From contig JAEMBT020000001.1 of the NCBI GenBank assembly GCA_018873245.2, positions 17,486,220 through 17,550,219 on the forward strand: a stretch of 64,000 bases of DNA. Direction: 5' to 3'. The translations under genes and the position numbers were made by a program. Source of the DNA: Archegozetes longisetosus (Eukaryota; Arthropoda; Arachnida; Sarcoptiformes; Trhypochthoniidae). Shown here piece by piece: positions 42,703 through 55,078 of the stretch (position 1 is the first letter of the stretch; every line of letters begins with the position of its first letter). A model generated the notes under the pieces. It saw nothing but the letters and a program-made list of their open reading frames with translations. It was not told the DNA's origin and ran no database searches.

Positions 42703-44459
42703 TGTTACGAAACGATTCAAATGTGATTCAATGAGATAAGTCATTCATTTGATTATCCAATAGAATACGACGTCGCATAAGACATTCATCTTTCACGTAA
42801 AATTTCAAATAACTAATGATTTAAATCAACGATCTCTTCTAAGTGAACATATACACAGTCAAAATAAAGAGCTACTGAAGTGTGACAATTTTTGTACCAA
42901 ATAATACTTATATGACATCTGATAAGATACAATGAATAAATAGTGCTTAACCAACAAGTGATTGCTTCTTGTTTTAAATGTAAACCAGCGATCAAATTAA
43001 AAGAAATAATTCAAGCACACACGAAGAAAATGAGCTCTACACAAGTCGTACACCATAAAACTTGATACTCTGCGATCAATGCAGATAGGGCCTAATGAAC
43101 AGCTCCTGTTCCTATGCTTTAGTTACCTTGCTATCAGGTTTAGACCTGACTATCAGTTTTGAAAATGAAAATCTAGGAAACGTGAGGTGTAGTATTTGCT
43201 CATTAATAAACATAATTTTAGTCATATTGTGATCATCTGATACCAGACTACAGAAATCATGCCTTAAAACAAAATAACTTCATTTCAAACTTTGTGTTTT
43301 ATATGTCATCTATGAAGTTTTGAAACTACGAGTCTCACTTGAAAGGTTAGTCCTAAAAGTTAACTTTTTATTCCTTAGGAAATTTCAAAGTCTTTAACCG
43401 CGCTTGCTTTTCCTTATTAGATATACAGATAAGGGCTTAGATCCTTGAATTTCAACATCATTAAAAAGTTGGAAATTGTGATCTTGCTTGCGTTTGTGTG
43501 AGTTTTATATATTTTAATAACTATGAATATTTTGCACATTAAGAGATGCATCAATTTCAGAACAATCAGTCAAAATATACTAACAAGACAAAAATAGGTG
43601 TATTTCTGTAACAAAGTTATATTTTTCTATAAAATAATAATGCAAATTGACGCAAAATATTTATTGGAAAAAAGGACAGCCTATTGATAAAGTAGAACGT
43701 AATTTGCTATTATTATTTGATGGACAAAATTTAAAAGACTTAGTAAATTCAATGTCCAGAAGATTGTAATTAGTTAAAGACGCCAATAGTGAGTATACAA
43801 CGTATTCACATACTTTATATATCAAATTTTGCAACTTTAAGTGACTAACTAAAGTGAAATTTGGTTAAAAACAGACATTGTAAAAAGAAATTTCTTAAAT
43901 ATCTTGAGGACATTGATTGCAAAACTTCTGATCAAACTGAAGTTGGATTGATTTCAAAAAATAAGATCTTTAAGTCATCGCAAAAAAACCAATGATTAAA
44001 ACGACAAAAATGAGATAAAAGGAAAAGAGATAGAAACGAAATTTATTCGCATGACCTGAAGCAAGAATGTAATGATTTGTACTTGATATAAAATTGATTA
44101 GAATCCACATATTTTTGAAGAGTACAATAAAGAACAAGCATTAAACGCTATTATTAAAAGCAGGTAGTAAGTGAAAGATTAACAGCATGTTTGAAAAATA
44201 AACGCTCACTTCAACATATGTTACGAAACGACTCAAAAACGACTCAAGTGTGATTCAATGCAGTAAGTCATCCATCCGATTACCTAATACAATACGGCAT
44301 CGCACAAGACGTTCTTCATATCTGTAAAATGTGACGAAGTTCTCGGTGGAGATCGTATAACATTTATGTATAATATTAAGAATCAAATTATTAAATTTGT
44401 GAATAAATATTTTGAAATCAACTAAATTGTTTAATAGTGCAAAATTGAATTATAAGAAT
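42703..44459. repeat. Receptor-associated module inside the 8.2-kb unit
   Basis: 42703-43395 parallels 34545-35400 and 43400-43600 parallels 32510-32670, so the unit began as part of the same repeat field. No open frame of substance; the 60-codon frame at 42813-42995 lies in this repeat and has no domain. 43620-44450 is unassigned. Confidence 0.5.
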
Positions 44460-44723
44460 TAGCGTTCCCAACTGTCAGCGATTTCGCTGACGGTCCGCAT
44501 TTTGGACTTCCGATTTTGATGAGATCAGCAGTCAGTGGGTGGGGTCTCCGCTGGCATTACTATGTCAGTGGAAATTATTCTAAACTAAAACACTAAATAC
44601 GGTATAATATACCTAATAATGTCTAAACCAAAAATTTTAAAAATTTGGTCAGCGGTTTCAGCGATTTTTATTTTAATCTTTCTCCTTGTCAGCGAATGTT
44701 CCTGAAAAAAGTTGGCAACGCTA
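44460..44723. mobile_element. hAT-type MITE, 264 bp (unit copy 1)
   Basis: Ends TAGCGTTCCCAACT / TAGCGTTGCCAACT (reverse of the right). Perfect 8-bp duplication ATAAGAAT at 44452-44459 and 44724-44731. Subterminal GTCAGCG repeats at both ends. The 75-codon minus frame crossing it is a by-product. Confidence 0.85.
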
Positions 44724-44731
44724 ATAAGAAT

Positions 44732-45645
44732 GTTGCTCCTCAAACAGGAAAAAATTATCTGTTTTGAATAAAAGAATTTATTAACGCATAAATTAACTGA
44801 AATATATTTCATTTCTATTGAAACGATTAAAGATTTGATTAAAATTACAAATACTTATATGTTTATCCTTATCATAAGTCGTACCTGTTTGATCGTTGTC
44901 TCCTTTGTTTAATGGGATTGCTTTCGCTTTTCACAGAGTTGGTGCTCGTCCTTAAATCTAAAAGCTTTATTCACAAATAATGCAAAAGTTATGGGTGACT
45001 CTCCGAAAATTGATAACTCATAATCTTCTATTTCAGATTTTCCTTAGATCTGGCCGATAGAACCCTGGAGCGGTTAAGTTTAAATTTCAGATCCAAACTC
45101 GCGTTCCTTCTTGTTAAAGCAATTGATTAAGTCACACTAAAGCTTTAAGTGCAATTCATCAATATTACAGTTAATCTATGAATAATTCACCCCTAAGCGA
45201 GACTCTCAAATTAATTAAAATTAATAATGATTTTGAAGAAGGGCATAAAAATATTATAGTTTTCACATAATTTTCAGTCCTATTTTCATATTTTATTTAT
45301 GCTTTGATCGCGCCGGGCACACACTTTTGTACGCATGCTGATGTTAAACAGACTTCTCGTACTTCAATGTAATTTTAATGAACTTATACTCGTTAATGAT
45401 TAAGAAGATCAAAAATTTTCAATTTCAATTTTATATTCTATTTATTACTGCGTTTGATTCTTATTTAGTTCACTCTATAATTAATCGAATAGCACTCTAA
45501 GTATAAAACATTCATTTTATTGATTCAATTCTATGGTTATTGAAACATTTTTGTTTTATAGTTTATTATTAATAACTTATTATTAAAAAATTAAAATTTT
45601 TTAATCAGGTTCTCGTTTATACTTCTCATAAAATTTAATATCAAG
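44732..45645. promoter_or_regulatory. Upstream region of SREBP-like gene, possible TATA box
   Basis: AT-rich. TATAAAA at 45502-45508 lies about 140 bp before the ATG, a plausible TATA box on the right strand. The start context CAAGATGG is good for eukaryotic initiation. No SRE-like TCACNCCAC or clear E-box was identified by eye. Confidence 0.3.
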
Positions 45646-46446
45646 ATGGATGATTATTCCTTCACAAATAGTTCTAATCATTTCGATCATACTTCACTCA
45701 ACGCTGTTCATTTCGACTTATTTGGTCAATTTGATATCAATCACGATTCTAGTAAACAAATCACTGTTTACTCTGACTGTCATAATAATAACGATAAGCA
45801 CTGTCAGCAAACTGATAGTGCATTACAAGACATGGACCAAACCAACTTTTACCTTTATAATAACTCAACTTTGAATATGAACCATTTATTCTGTCAGCCG
45901 ATATCAAGTGCATCAAAAGAAACATCAGAGACTCATGAAGAAAGTGGTTATGCAAGGAACGAACAGTTTCCAGTAAGTACTAAAGCTACTGATCTTTTTA
46001 TAAATAAGATGTCAGAAGAACTAAAGTCAAACTTTAGTAAAAAGAAATTCAAGAGAGTGAAGAAAACTGGGACAAAATTGAATCTGACTCAAAGTAAGAA
46101 TTCTGGATTATGTTCGAGAAAGATGGCTCATGTCGCGGCTGAAAGCAAATATAGGTCATCAATTAATGAACAAATGAAAAAACTGAAGACATTAGTGGCC
46201 GGACCTAATGTTAACTGGAAAAAGACAACCATTTTAGAAACAGTGGCTCAATATATAGAACAACTAAAGAGAGTTAATTCTAATTTGGCTGAAGAAAATT
46301 CACAATTGAAGCTTAAATTGAATCAGTTCTCTTTAGTCACCTCGTTGCCCATCACTACTGCTAATACAGTAATGCCAGTGATCACTCCTTTAAATATAAA
46401 TGGCATTCAATTACAAAATTCAACGATTATGTATTCGTGTATTTAA
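45646..46446 (+). CDS. SREBP-like bHLH-leucine-zipper factor, short intronless (unit copy 1)
   Basis: 266 codons, ATG in CAAGATGG, stop at 46444-46446, AATAAA at 46529-46534. Residues 1-130 are acidic/Asn/Ser-rich without a domain. 131-140 (SKKKFKRVKK) is a likely nuclear signal. The basic region HVAAESKYRSSINEQ (162-176) keeps His, Glu and Arg that contact E-boxes and the Tyr (169) that is diagnostic of SREBPs in place of the usual Arg. Helix 1 runs to about 185 and helix 2 from about 194, and a leucine zipper follows (Leu 207, 214, 221). SREBPs are normally about 900-1100 residues with two membrane helices that tether them until cleavage. This product has none, so it would be constitutively soluble (inference). 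It may be a retrocopied or truncated paralogue with a new role. Direct family alternatives are USF or MITF, but these lack the Tyr. Confidence 0.75.
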   Translation: MDDYSFTNSSNHFDHTSLNAVHFDLFGQFDINHDSSKQITVYSDCHNNNDKHCQQTDSALQDMDQTNFYLYNNSTLNMNHLFCQPISSASKETSETHEESGYARNEQFPVSTKATDLFINKMSEELKSNFSKKKFKRVKKTGTKLNLTQSKNSGLCSRKMAHVAAESKYRSSINEQMKKLKTLVAGPNVNWKKTTILETVAQYIEQLKRVNSNLAEENSQLKLKLNQFSLVTSLPITTANTVMPVITPLNINGIQLQNSTIMYSCI

Positions 46447-49125
46447 ATATTTTTCTTTCCAGATCTGAGACAGAATAGCATGTTTTACTTATGCAACAAT
46501 AAGCTGTTTTGTTATCTCTAAAATACTAAATAAAATACTGATTTTCAACCTGATTGAGTAATTGATAAACTTAGTCTATTTAATAGATCAGTGTACTTAA
46601 AACAGAGGTGTGTGTAGCATATCTTTTTATCTTCTAAACTAAGATATTATGCGCAATTTTCCTTTAATATTACGCATCGATCAAATGCTATTTATGAATG
46701 AACTTTGAAGTGAGTTGAACAAAAGTTGTTCTTTAATCATAACATTTTGTTTTAAAAAACACTTTTAGTATCAAAAATGGTATTTACAATAATAGAGTCT
46801 TTGTTTATGTAACATCCATTGATGTTTAACGGGTTTTTAATTCTATTTTCGGCCTTTTTTAATCTTATCTATGTATCGATTTTGGCGACTTTAAGCCATA
46901 ATATCTGAGGATCATAAGAATTTCCAAGTTACACTATCAATTAAAGTGAAATTTTAATGTATTTCTTTACTTTTACTACTATTTACTTTTCTTATGTTAA
47001 ATTAATCAAATATAAATGAAAACAAAATAGAAAGACTTTCTAAAAATACAAGTACTTTTTAATATTTTAAAACAGTGAAAATTGTTTTAAAACATTTTCA
47101 GAAAATCCCATTTTTACAGCTCTTTCAACATGTTATAAAGTATTGAACTGCTATATTTAAACACTAATTCTATTTGATCACTAAAAGTTATTTTGTATCA
47201 TATTTTGAATAGATGAGTAATTTATTTGACATCTGATTAAAATATCAAAATATAGAAAGCCTTAACTGCTTCATCTCAGTTTAGAGGATAAAAAGACATT
47301 TTGTATAGTATATGCAGTATATCTAAATATACAAGCGGTACTAGTTAAGTTTTGAGAATAAGCAATTTATTCAAGAGTTAAATACATTATATTAAGAATT
47401 TTTTTCGAAATACTCTCCCTGGTTTTCTATACTGTTATATTAAAACAAAAAGTATTTTAATTTGTTTTGTAAACTTTCTATTTGTTATGAGAATAAAAGT
47501 AAGACTCTTATTTCGTTATGACTATAAAAGGTTTTGTTTAGTTCGCTCTAATTGTAAAAGCAAATTCTTATTCTAATTTAATTACAATAGGAAATTAATT
47601 GTTATGGGAATCTAATACTGGAATGCTTGAACATCCCTTTTTAGGAATAACTTTTCTTAAAATTATAACTCGAAAATATTCTTAAACATCCTTTTATTAA
47701 TTAGTCAGAAGATTTGTCAGAATCACATTTGTAGCGCTTTTCTCCTATCAGTGTTAACAAAAACCAATATATGGTTAATCGTAAATTTTTAAAAAAGCAT
47801 TTAAGTAATGCTGAAAGCAATTTGTTTAGTCAGCATTTAAAAACGATTACTGATTAAAATTCATAATTATCTTTATTTTCAAGTACTAGGAAATTAATTT
47901 CTCATGAACGGATTTTTTCAAATCTCTGACTTTAAAATATTATTTCAAAACTTTGTTTTTGATTTTGAGGTAAAACTTCTTAGACCTTGTAATAATAAGC
48001 TTAATAACGAGTATAGAAAATTAATTAATTCAATTTGTGAAGACTTTTGTTGAAAATTTTAATTTAAGAAATATTTTTAATTGCTCAATTTTAAAATTGT
48101 TAGATTTCAGAATAGATAAAGCAAAAATGTTCTCTTAGCTCTATGTATTCATCTCATGTTTTACTTCGAGATTGAATTTACATGATAAACTTAGTCAATC
48201 AATTATTCATTAGAATTGCTCAACCTATATATTGTCAGTTAATACTAATATTTATTATGGCGCTAGCAATTAATATATGAATACAAGGAAATAAACCCAA
48301 GGCTTCAATTAACTTTCTTAATTATCATACGAAAAGTTGAGCAATAATGGAATCAAATGACAAGCGTCATCTCACTGAAATGAGTATTAAAAAAGCACTA
48401 AGAATTTGTTTGACATTGACATTTTTTTGTAAAAATTTTGCTATTGACGTTATAAGTTAATTTAAATTAACAAAATACATGATTTAAATTGCATTTTATG
48501 ATTATTGGTTCGCTAAATTAAATCGTCAAGTGTTCAATTCTCATTGATTGGTCAAGTTTGTGCAGCTTCTGACAATTTTTAAGTTCGACTTGTGGAGATT
48601 ACGTTGAGCTAAGAAAATAAATACAGATTTACAGTTTATATTGCCATTGGAAAATCTATAAACCAAGTGCAAAAGTTTTAATCATAGGTATTTCAACAAA
48701 TTTGCTGCGAGATTTGCTAAGAGTGTATGTAGCTTTTTAAAAGATATTAAATATTGTGTGAAGATTTAGGTATTCCGGGAACAGCTTTTAGAGATCACAA
48801 ATATTGGGTAAGTGCTAAAATCCATACTTTTACTCTTAATCTTAAATTTTAGTTTTAAGCTTTAGGTAATTTTATCACTTAAATATAAGTCATATTTAAT
48901 ATGAGAAAGAAGTTTAAACCTGTCTTTAGGCTGGAACATGTTTTAAGTATAGTCGTCTCTATAGCGTTCCCTCAACTTGACATAAAACTTTCAATTAAAA
49001 CTTTGATCATATTAAAGTATTTTCATGAGGAGTGTATTGCCATTTTTTGGACAACATATTATGCTTGGATATGAAACTCTCATAAAACTCAATTGTTAAT
49101 AATTTTTTTATCATTTAATCAAAAC
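46447..49125. other. Long AT-rich 3' region, no gene recognised
   Basis: 46650-46805 has an inverted paralogue at 31133-31305. Nothing else in this 2.7-kb stretch could be assigned. Mirrored at 51600-54277 and partly repeated at 62882-64000. Confidence 0.45.
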
Positions 49126-49266
49126 TAGTGATGTTTCACTTTTAGGTTTTAATTTCAATTATATTTCGATTTCGCTTTCATTTGGATTGTATTTCAATTT
49201 TCCTTTTAAGAGTTTATTCATTTCAATTTTATTTCAATTTAAATTTTGAAAAGCGAAAATGTACTA
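49126..49266. mobile_element. Small hAT-type MITE, 141 bp (unit copy 1)
   Basis: Ends TAGTGATGTTTCACTTTT and, reversed, TAGTACATTTTCGCTTTT. 8-bp duplication ATCAAAAC / ATGCAAAC (6 of 8). Filled with ATTTCAATTTT-like repeats. Mirrored at 51459-51599. Confidence 0.55.
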
Positions 49267-49290
49267 ATGCAAACGAAAGATACTATACAC

Positions 49291-50074
49291 TAGACCTGTT
49301 CACCGGACTCGGGTCGGGTTCGTTCGGATCGGATTTGAGCTAAAAATCTCGGGTTCGTTCGGGTCGTACAGGGTGTCATAAAATGTCGGATCGGGTCGGG
49401 TTGGACGAGTCGGCCCGAAATTTATTTCAAAATGTTTGATATTTTTGAAGAATACAGCTCCGAAAAATATGTTTGAGATAGTATCATTATGGTAGCGGAT
49501 AAACCTTCAACAATTAAGCTTGCATTTAAAGATATTTTATGGATATGATGTCTCTCTCATAATATGAATTCAGTCCAAGAACATGTTATTGATGAATGCA
49601 ATGGAATAAATTCGATAAATGAATTGATCGAAAACTGTAAAGCTTTGGAGAAAGTGGCTAAACAGTCAGGATTTCAAAATCAAATAGATATTACATTGAA
49701 AAATATGACAGGAGTGAGACGGGATTCATGATATGATCATCTGAATTCAATTAAAATTAATTACCAGAAGATGAGGTCTTTGTCTATTGAAAACAACAGA
49801 CTATATGATATTCTCAGAAAGATTAATGAAAAATTATTGAATACTCTAATAAACAAGATTTCTCATATTGTGTCCATTTTTTATGAATGTAATGCAGACC
49901 ACAACTAACTTAATCAATAAACTGATTAAGCTTTACCTGTTTAGCAATTTTAATTCTCGTTCGGGTCGGGTTGGGCCAGCCTTCTTCAGCTTTCGGGTCG
50001 GATCGGGTCGTACAAACGTACATAAAATGTCGGTCGGGTCGGGCCGGGAGTTTTGGGCCCGATGTACAGGTCTA
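49291..50074 (+). mobile_element. hAT element with degenerate transposase middle part, 784 bp (unit copy 1)
   Basis: Ends TAGACCTGTTCACCGG / TAGACCTGTACATCGG (reverse of the right). Perfect 8-bp duplication CTATACAC at 49283-49290 and 50075-50082. Subterminal CGGGTCGGGTTCG repeats make both ends GC-rich. The interior plus strand encodes a broken hAT fragment (CLSHNMNSVQEHVIDECNGI, then LIENCKALEKVAKQSGFQ and KNMTGVRRDS) with stops. Mirrored at 50651-51434. Confidence 0.8.
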
Positions 50075-50079
50075 CTATA

Positions 50080-50645
50080 CACTACCACTCATAAGTATGG
50101 AAATAAAAGTAATTAACTCGGTGTTTTGTCTTTAACTGAATATAACTAAGGAATTACTTTGTTGATTCTAGCGAAACTTGTCTTAAGTTAATGCGTTACA
50201 ATTTAGGATTAGAACAATATCATGATATCGAATTGTATCACATTTTGAGTGTATCACAAGTTATAAGCAATCAAAAACTTTTTGTGGCTTGTGATGCGAT
50301 CATAAGTAAGGAAATATTTTTGTTTGACTGAATTAAAGCGAAAAAATTCTATTTAGTTTTGAAGAATTGTTAAATGAATTTTTTCGCTTTAATTCAGTCA
50401 AACAAAAATATTTCCTTACTTATGATCGCATCACAAGCCACAAAAAGTTTTTGATTGCTTATAACTTGTGATACACTCAAAATGTGATACAATTCGATAT
50501 CATGATATTGTTCTAATCCTAAATTGTAACGCATTAACTTAAGACAAGTTTCGCTAGAATCAACAAAGTAATTCCTTAGTTATATTCAGTTAAAGACAAA
50601 ACACCGAGTTAATTACTTTTATTTCCATACTTATGAGTGGTAGTG
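50080..50645. repeat. Palindrome centre 1: fold-back with 26-bp spacer
   Basis: Inner arms GCGAAAAAATTC (50338-50349) and GAATTTTTTCGC (50376-50387) flank a 26-bp unpaired spacer. The outer part starts CACTACCACTCATAAGTATG next to TA, resembling a Tc1-type terminal repeat. Symmetry continues without a break into the 8.2-kb arms, so it is unclear how much is an original fold-back element. Confidence 0.75.
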
Positions 50646-50650
50646 TATAG

Positions 50651-51434
50651 TAGACCTGTACATCGGGCCCAAAACTCCCGGCCCGACCCGACCGACATTT
50701 TATGTACGTTTGTACGACCCGATCCGACCCGAAAGCTGAAGAAGGCTGGCCCAACCCGACCCGAACGAGAATTAAAATTGCTAAACAGGTAAAGCTTAAT
50801 CAGTTTATTGATTAAGTTAGTTGTGGTCTGCATTACATTCATAAAAAATGGACACAATATGAGAAATCTTGTTTTTTAGAGTATTCAATAATTTTTCATT
50901 AATCTTTCTGAGAATATCATATAGTCTGTTGTTTTCAATAGACAAAGACCTCATCTTCTGGTAATTAATTTTAATTGAATTCAGATGATCATATCATGAA
51001 TCCCGTCTCACTCCTGTCATATTTTTCAATGTAATATCTATTTGATTTTGAAATCCTGACTGTTTAGCCACTTTCTCCAAAGCTTTACAGTTTTCGATCA
51101 ATTCATTTATCGAATTTATTCCATTGCATTCATCAATAACATGTTCTTGGACTGAATTCATATTATGAGAGAGACATCATATCCATAAAATATCTTTAAA
51201 TGCAAGCTTAATTGTTGAAGGTTTATCCGCTACCATAATGATACTATCTCAAACATATTTTTCGGAGCTGTATTCTTCAAAAATATCAAACATTTTGAAA
51301 TAAATTTCGGGCCGACTCGTCCAACCCGACCCGATCCGACATTTTATGACACCCTGTACGACCCGAACGAACCCGAGATTTTTAGCTCAAATCCGATCCG
51401 AACGAACCCGACCCGAGTCCGGTGAACAGGTCTA
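50651..51434 (-). mobile_element. hAT element, mirrored copy in unit copy 2
   Basis: Reverse complement of 49291-50074, including both ends and the flanking CTATACAC (as GTGTATAG). Carries the AAAAAAC variant at about 50870 that distinguishes it from copy 1. Confidence 0.8.
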
Positions 51435-51458
51435 GTGTATAGTATCTTTCGTTTGCAT

Positions 51459-51599
51459 TAGTACATTTTCGCTTTTCAAAATTTAAATTGAAATAAAATT
51501 GAAATGAATAAACTCTTAAAAGGAAAATTGAAATACAATCCAAATGAAAGCGAAATCGAAATATAATTGAAATTAAAACCTAAAAGTGAAACATCACTA
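51459..51599. mobile_element. Small hAT-type MITE, mirrored copy in unit copy 2
   Basis: Reverse complement of 49126-49266. Confidence 0.55.
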
Positions 51600-54277
51600 G
51601 TTTTGATTAAATGATAAAAAATTATTAACAATTGAGTTTTATGAGAGTTTCATATCCAAGCATAATATGTTGTCCAAAAAATGGCAATACACTCCTCATG
51701 AAAATACTTTAATATGATCAAAGTTTTAATTGAAAGTTTTATGTCAAGTTGAGGGAACGCTATAGAGACGACTATACTTAAAACATGTTCCAGCCTAAAG
51801 ACAGGTTTAAACTTCTTTCTCATATTAAATATGACTTATATTTAAGTGATAAAATTACCTAAAGCTTAAAACTAAAATTTAAGATTAAGAGTAAAAGTAT
51901 GGATTTTAGCACTTACCCAATATTTGTGATCTCTAAAAGCTGTTCCCGGAATACCTAAATCTTCACACAATATTTAATATCTTTTAAAAAGCTACATACA
52001 CTCTTAGCAAATCTCGCAGCAAATTTGTTGAAATACCTATGATTAAAACTTTTGCACTTGGTTTATAGATTTTCCAATGGCAATATAAACTGTAAATCTG
52101 TATTTATTTTCTTAGCTCAACGTAATCTCCACAAGTCGAACTTAAAAATTGTCAGAAGCTGCACAAACTTGACCAATCAATGAGAATTGAACACTTGACG
52201 ATTTAATTTAGCGAACCAATAATCATAAAATGCAATTTAAATCATGTATTTTGTTAATTTAAATTAACTTATAACGTCAATAGCAAAATTTTTACAAAAA
52301 AATGTCAATGTCAAACAAATTCTTAGTGCTTTTTTAATACTCATTTCAGTGAGATGACGCTTGTCATTTGATTCCATTATTGCTCAACTTTTCGTATGAT
52401 AATTAAGAAAGTTAATTGAAGCCTTGGGTTTATTTCCTTGTATTCATATATTAATTGCTAGCGCCATAATAAATATTAGTATTAACTGACAATATATAGG
52501 TTGAGCAATTCTAATGAATAATTGATTGACTAAGTTTATCATGTAAATTCAATCTCGAAGTAAAACATGAGATGAATACATAGAGCTAAGAGAACATTTT
52601 TGCTTTATCTATTCTGAAATCTAACAATTTTAAAATTGAGCAATTAAAAATATTTCTTAAATTAAAATTTTCAACAAAAGTCTTCACAAATTGAATTAAT
52701 TAATTTTCTATACTCGTTATTAAGCTTATTATTACAAGGTCTAAGAAGTTTTACCTCAAAATCAAAAACAAAGTTTTGAAATAATATTTTAAAGTCAGAG
52801 ATTTGAAAAAATCCGTTCATGAGAAATTAATTTCCTAGTACTTGAAAATAAAGATAATTATGAATTTTAATCAGTAATCGTTTTTAAATGCTGACTAAAC
52901 AAATTGCTTTCAGCATTACTTAAATGCTTTTTTAAAAATTTACGATTAACCATATATTGGTTTTTGTTAACACTGATAGGAGAAAAGCGCTACAAATGTG
53001 ATTCTGACAAATCTTCTGACTAATTAATAAAAGGATGTTTAAGAATATTTTCGAGTTATAATTTTAAGAAAAGTTATTCCTAAAAAGGGATGTTCAAGCA
53101 TTCCAGTATTAGATTCCCATAACAATTAATTTCCTATTGTAATTAAATTAGAATAAGAATTTGCTTTTACAATTAGAGCGAACTAAACAAAACCTTTTAT
53201 AGTCATAACGAAATAAGAGTCTTACTTTTATTCTCATAACAAATAGAAAGTTTACAAAACAAATTAAAATACTTTTTGTTTTAATATAACAGTATAGAAA
53301 ACCAGGGAGAGTATTTCGAAAAAAATTCTTAATATAATGTATTTAACTCTTGAATAAATTGCTTATTCTCAAAACTTAACTAGTACCGCTTGTATATTTA
53401 GATATACTGCATATACTATACAAAATGTCTTTTTATCCTCTAAACTGAGATGAAGCAGTTAAGGCTTTCTATATTTTGATATTTTAATCAGATGTCAAAT
53501 AAATTACTCATCTATTCAAAATATGATACAAAATAACTTTTAGTGATCAAATAGAATTAGTGTTTAAATATAGCAGTTCAATACTTTATAACATGTTGAA
53601 AGAGCTGTAAAAATGGGATTTTCTGAAAATGTTTTAAAACAATTTTCACTGTTTTAAAATATTAAAAAGTACTTGTATTTTTAGAAAGTCTTTCTATTTT
53701 GTTTTCATTTATATTTGATTAATTTAACATAAGAAAAGTAAATAGTAGTAAAAGTAAAGAAATACATTAAAATTTCACTTTAATTGATAGTGTAACTTGG
53801 AAATTCTTATGATCCTCAGATATTATGGCTTAAAGTCGCCAAAATCGATACATAGATAAGATTAAAAAAGGCCGAAAATAGAATTAAAAACCCGTTAAAC
53901 ATCAATGGATGTTACATAAACAAAGACTCTATTATTGTAAATACCATTTTTGATACTAAAAGTGTTTTTTAAAACAAAATGTTATGATTAAAGAACAACT
54001 TTTGTTCAACTCACTTCAAAGTTCATTCATAAATAGCATTTGATCGATGCGTAATATTAAAGGAAAATTGCGCATAATATCTTAGTTTAGAAGATAAAAA
54101 GATATGCTACACACACCTCTGTTTTAAGTACACTGATCTATTAAATAGACTAAGTTTATCAATTACTCAATCAGGTTGAAAATCAGTATTTTATTTAGTA
54201 TTTTAGAGATAACAAAACAGCTTATTGTTGCATAAGTAAAACATGCTATTCTGTCTCAGATCTGGAAAGAAAAATAT

Positions 54278-55078
54278 TTAAATACACGAATACATAATCG
54301 TTGAATTTTGTAATTGAATGCCATTTATATTTAAAGGAGTGATCACTGGCATTACTGTATTAGCAGTAGTGATGGGCAACGAGGTGACTAAAGAGAACTG
54401 ATTCAATTTAAGCTTCAATTGTGAATTTTCTTCAGCCAAATTAGAATTAACTCTCTTTAGTTGTTCTATATATTGAGCCACTGTTTCTAAAATGGTTGTC
54501 TTTTTCCAGTTAACATTAGGTCCGGCCACTAATGTCTTCAGTTTTTTCATTTGTTCATTAATTGATGACCTATATTTGCTTTCAGCCGCGACATGAGCCA
54601 TCTTTCTCGAACATAATCCAGAATTCTTACTTTGAGTCAGATTCAATTTTGTCCCAGTTTTCTTCACTCTCTTGAATTTCTTTTTACTAAAGTTTGACTT
54701 TAGTTCTTCTGACATCTTATTTATAAAAAGATCAGTAGCTTTAGTACTTACTGGAAACTGTTCGTTCCTTGCATAACCACTTTCTTCATGAGTCTCTGAT
54801 GTTTCTTTTGATGCACTTGATATCGGCTGACAGAATAAATGGTTCATATTCAAAGTTGAGTTATTATAAAGGTAAAAGTTGGTTTGGTCCATGTCTTGTA
54901 ATGCACTATCAGTTTGCTGACAGTGCTTATCGTTATTATTATGACAGTCAGAGTAAACAGTGATTTGTTTACTAGAATCGTGATTGATATCAAATTGACC
55001 AAATAAGTCGAAATGAACAGCGTTGAGTGAAGTATGATCGAAATGATTAGAACTATTTGTGAAGGAATAATCATCCAT
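54278..55078 (-). CDS. SREBP-like bHLH-leucine-zipper factor (unit copy 2)
   Basis: Encodes the same 266 residues as 45646-46446 with no amino-acid change; ATG at 55076-55078. TATA-like TATAAAA (minus) at about 55216-55222 and AATAAA at about 54190-54195 are retained, so this copy has the same flanks and should be expressible if the first one is. Confidence 0.75.
   Translation of the reverse strand: MDDYSFTNSSNHFDHTSLNAVHFDLFGQFDINHDSSKQITVYSDCHNNNDKHCQQTDSALQDMDQTNFYLYNNSTLNMNHLFCQPISSASKETSETHEESGYARNEQFPVSTKATDLFINKMSEELKSNFSKKKFKRVKKTGTKLNLTQSKNSGLCSRKMAHVAAESKYRSSINEQMKKLKTLVAGPNVNWKKTTILETVAQYIEQLKRVNSNLAEENSQLKLKLNQFSLVTSLPITTANTVMPVITPLNINGIQLQNSTIMYSCI

Larger units (their letters stand above)
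42150..50362 (+). repeat. 8.2-kb unit, copy 1 (forward)
   Basis: Everything from the fold-back centre near 42150 to 50349 recurs in reverse complement at 50376-58580, and the first 5.4 kb again forward at 58580-64000 (offset 16435). Identity is almost complete by eye. One visible substitution is at about 49857 (AATAAACAAG against AAAAAACAAG in copy 2), and mirror sums of 100724 and 100725 on the two sides of the unit imply one single-base indel. Confidence 0.9.

Noticed and set aside
42813..42995. 60-codon frame present in four places (34658, 42813, 57729, 59248)
   Set aside because: It lies in the receptor-associated repeat. No domain is seen, and the extra copies come from the large duplication.
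44585..44812. 75-codon frame repeated three times in the 8.2-kb units
   Set aside because: Most of it lies inside the hAT MITE at 44460-44723; repetition is explained by the unit, not by selection.
49868..50116. 82-codon frame RSGRVGPAFFSFRVGSG, mirrored at 50609-50857
   Set aside because: It is the translation of GC-rich subterminal repeats of the hAT element and crosses its end.
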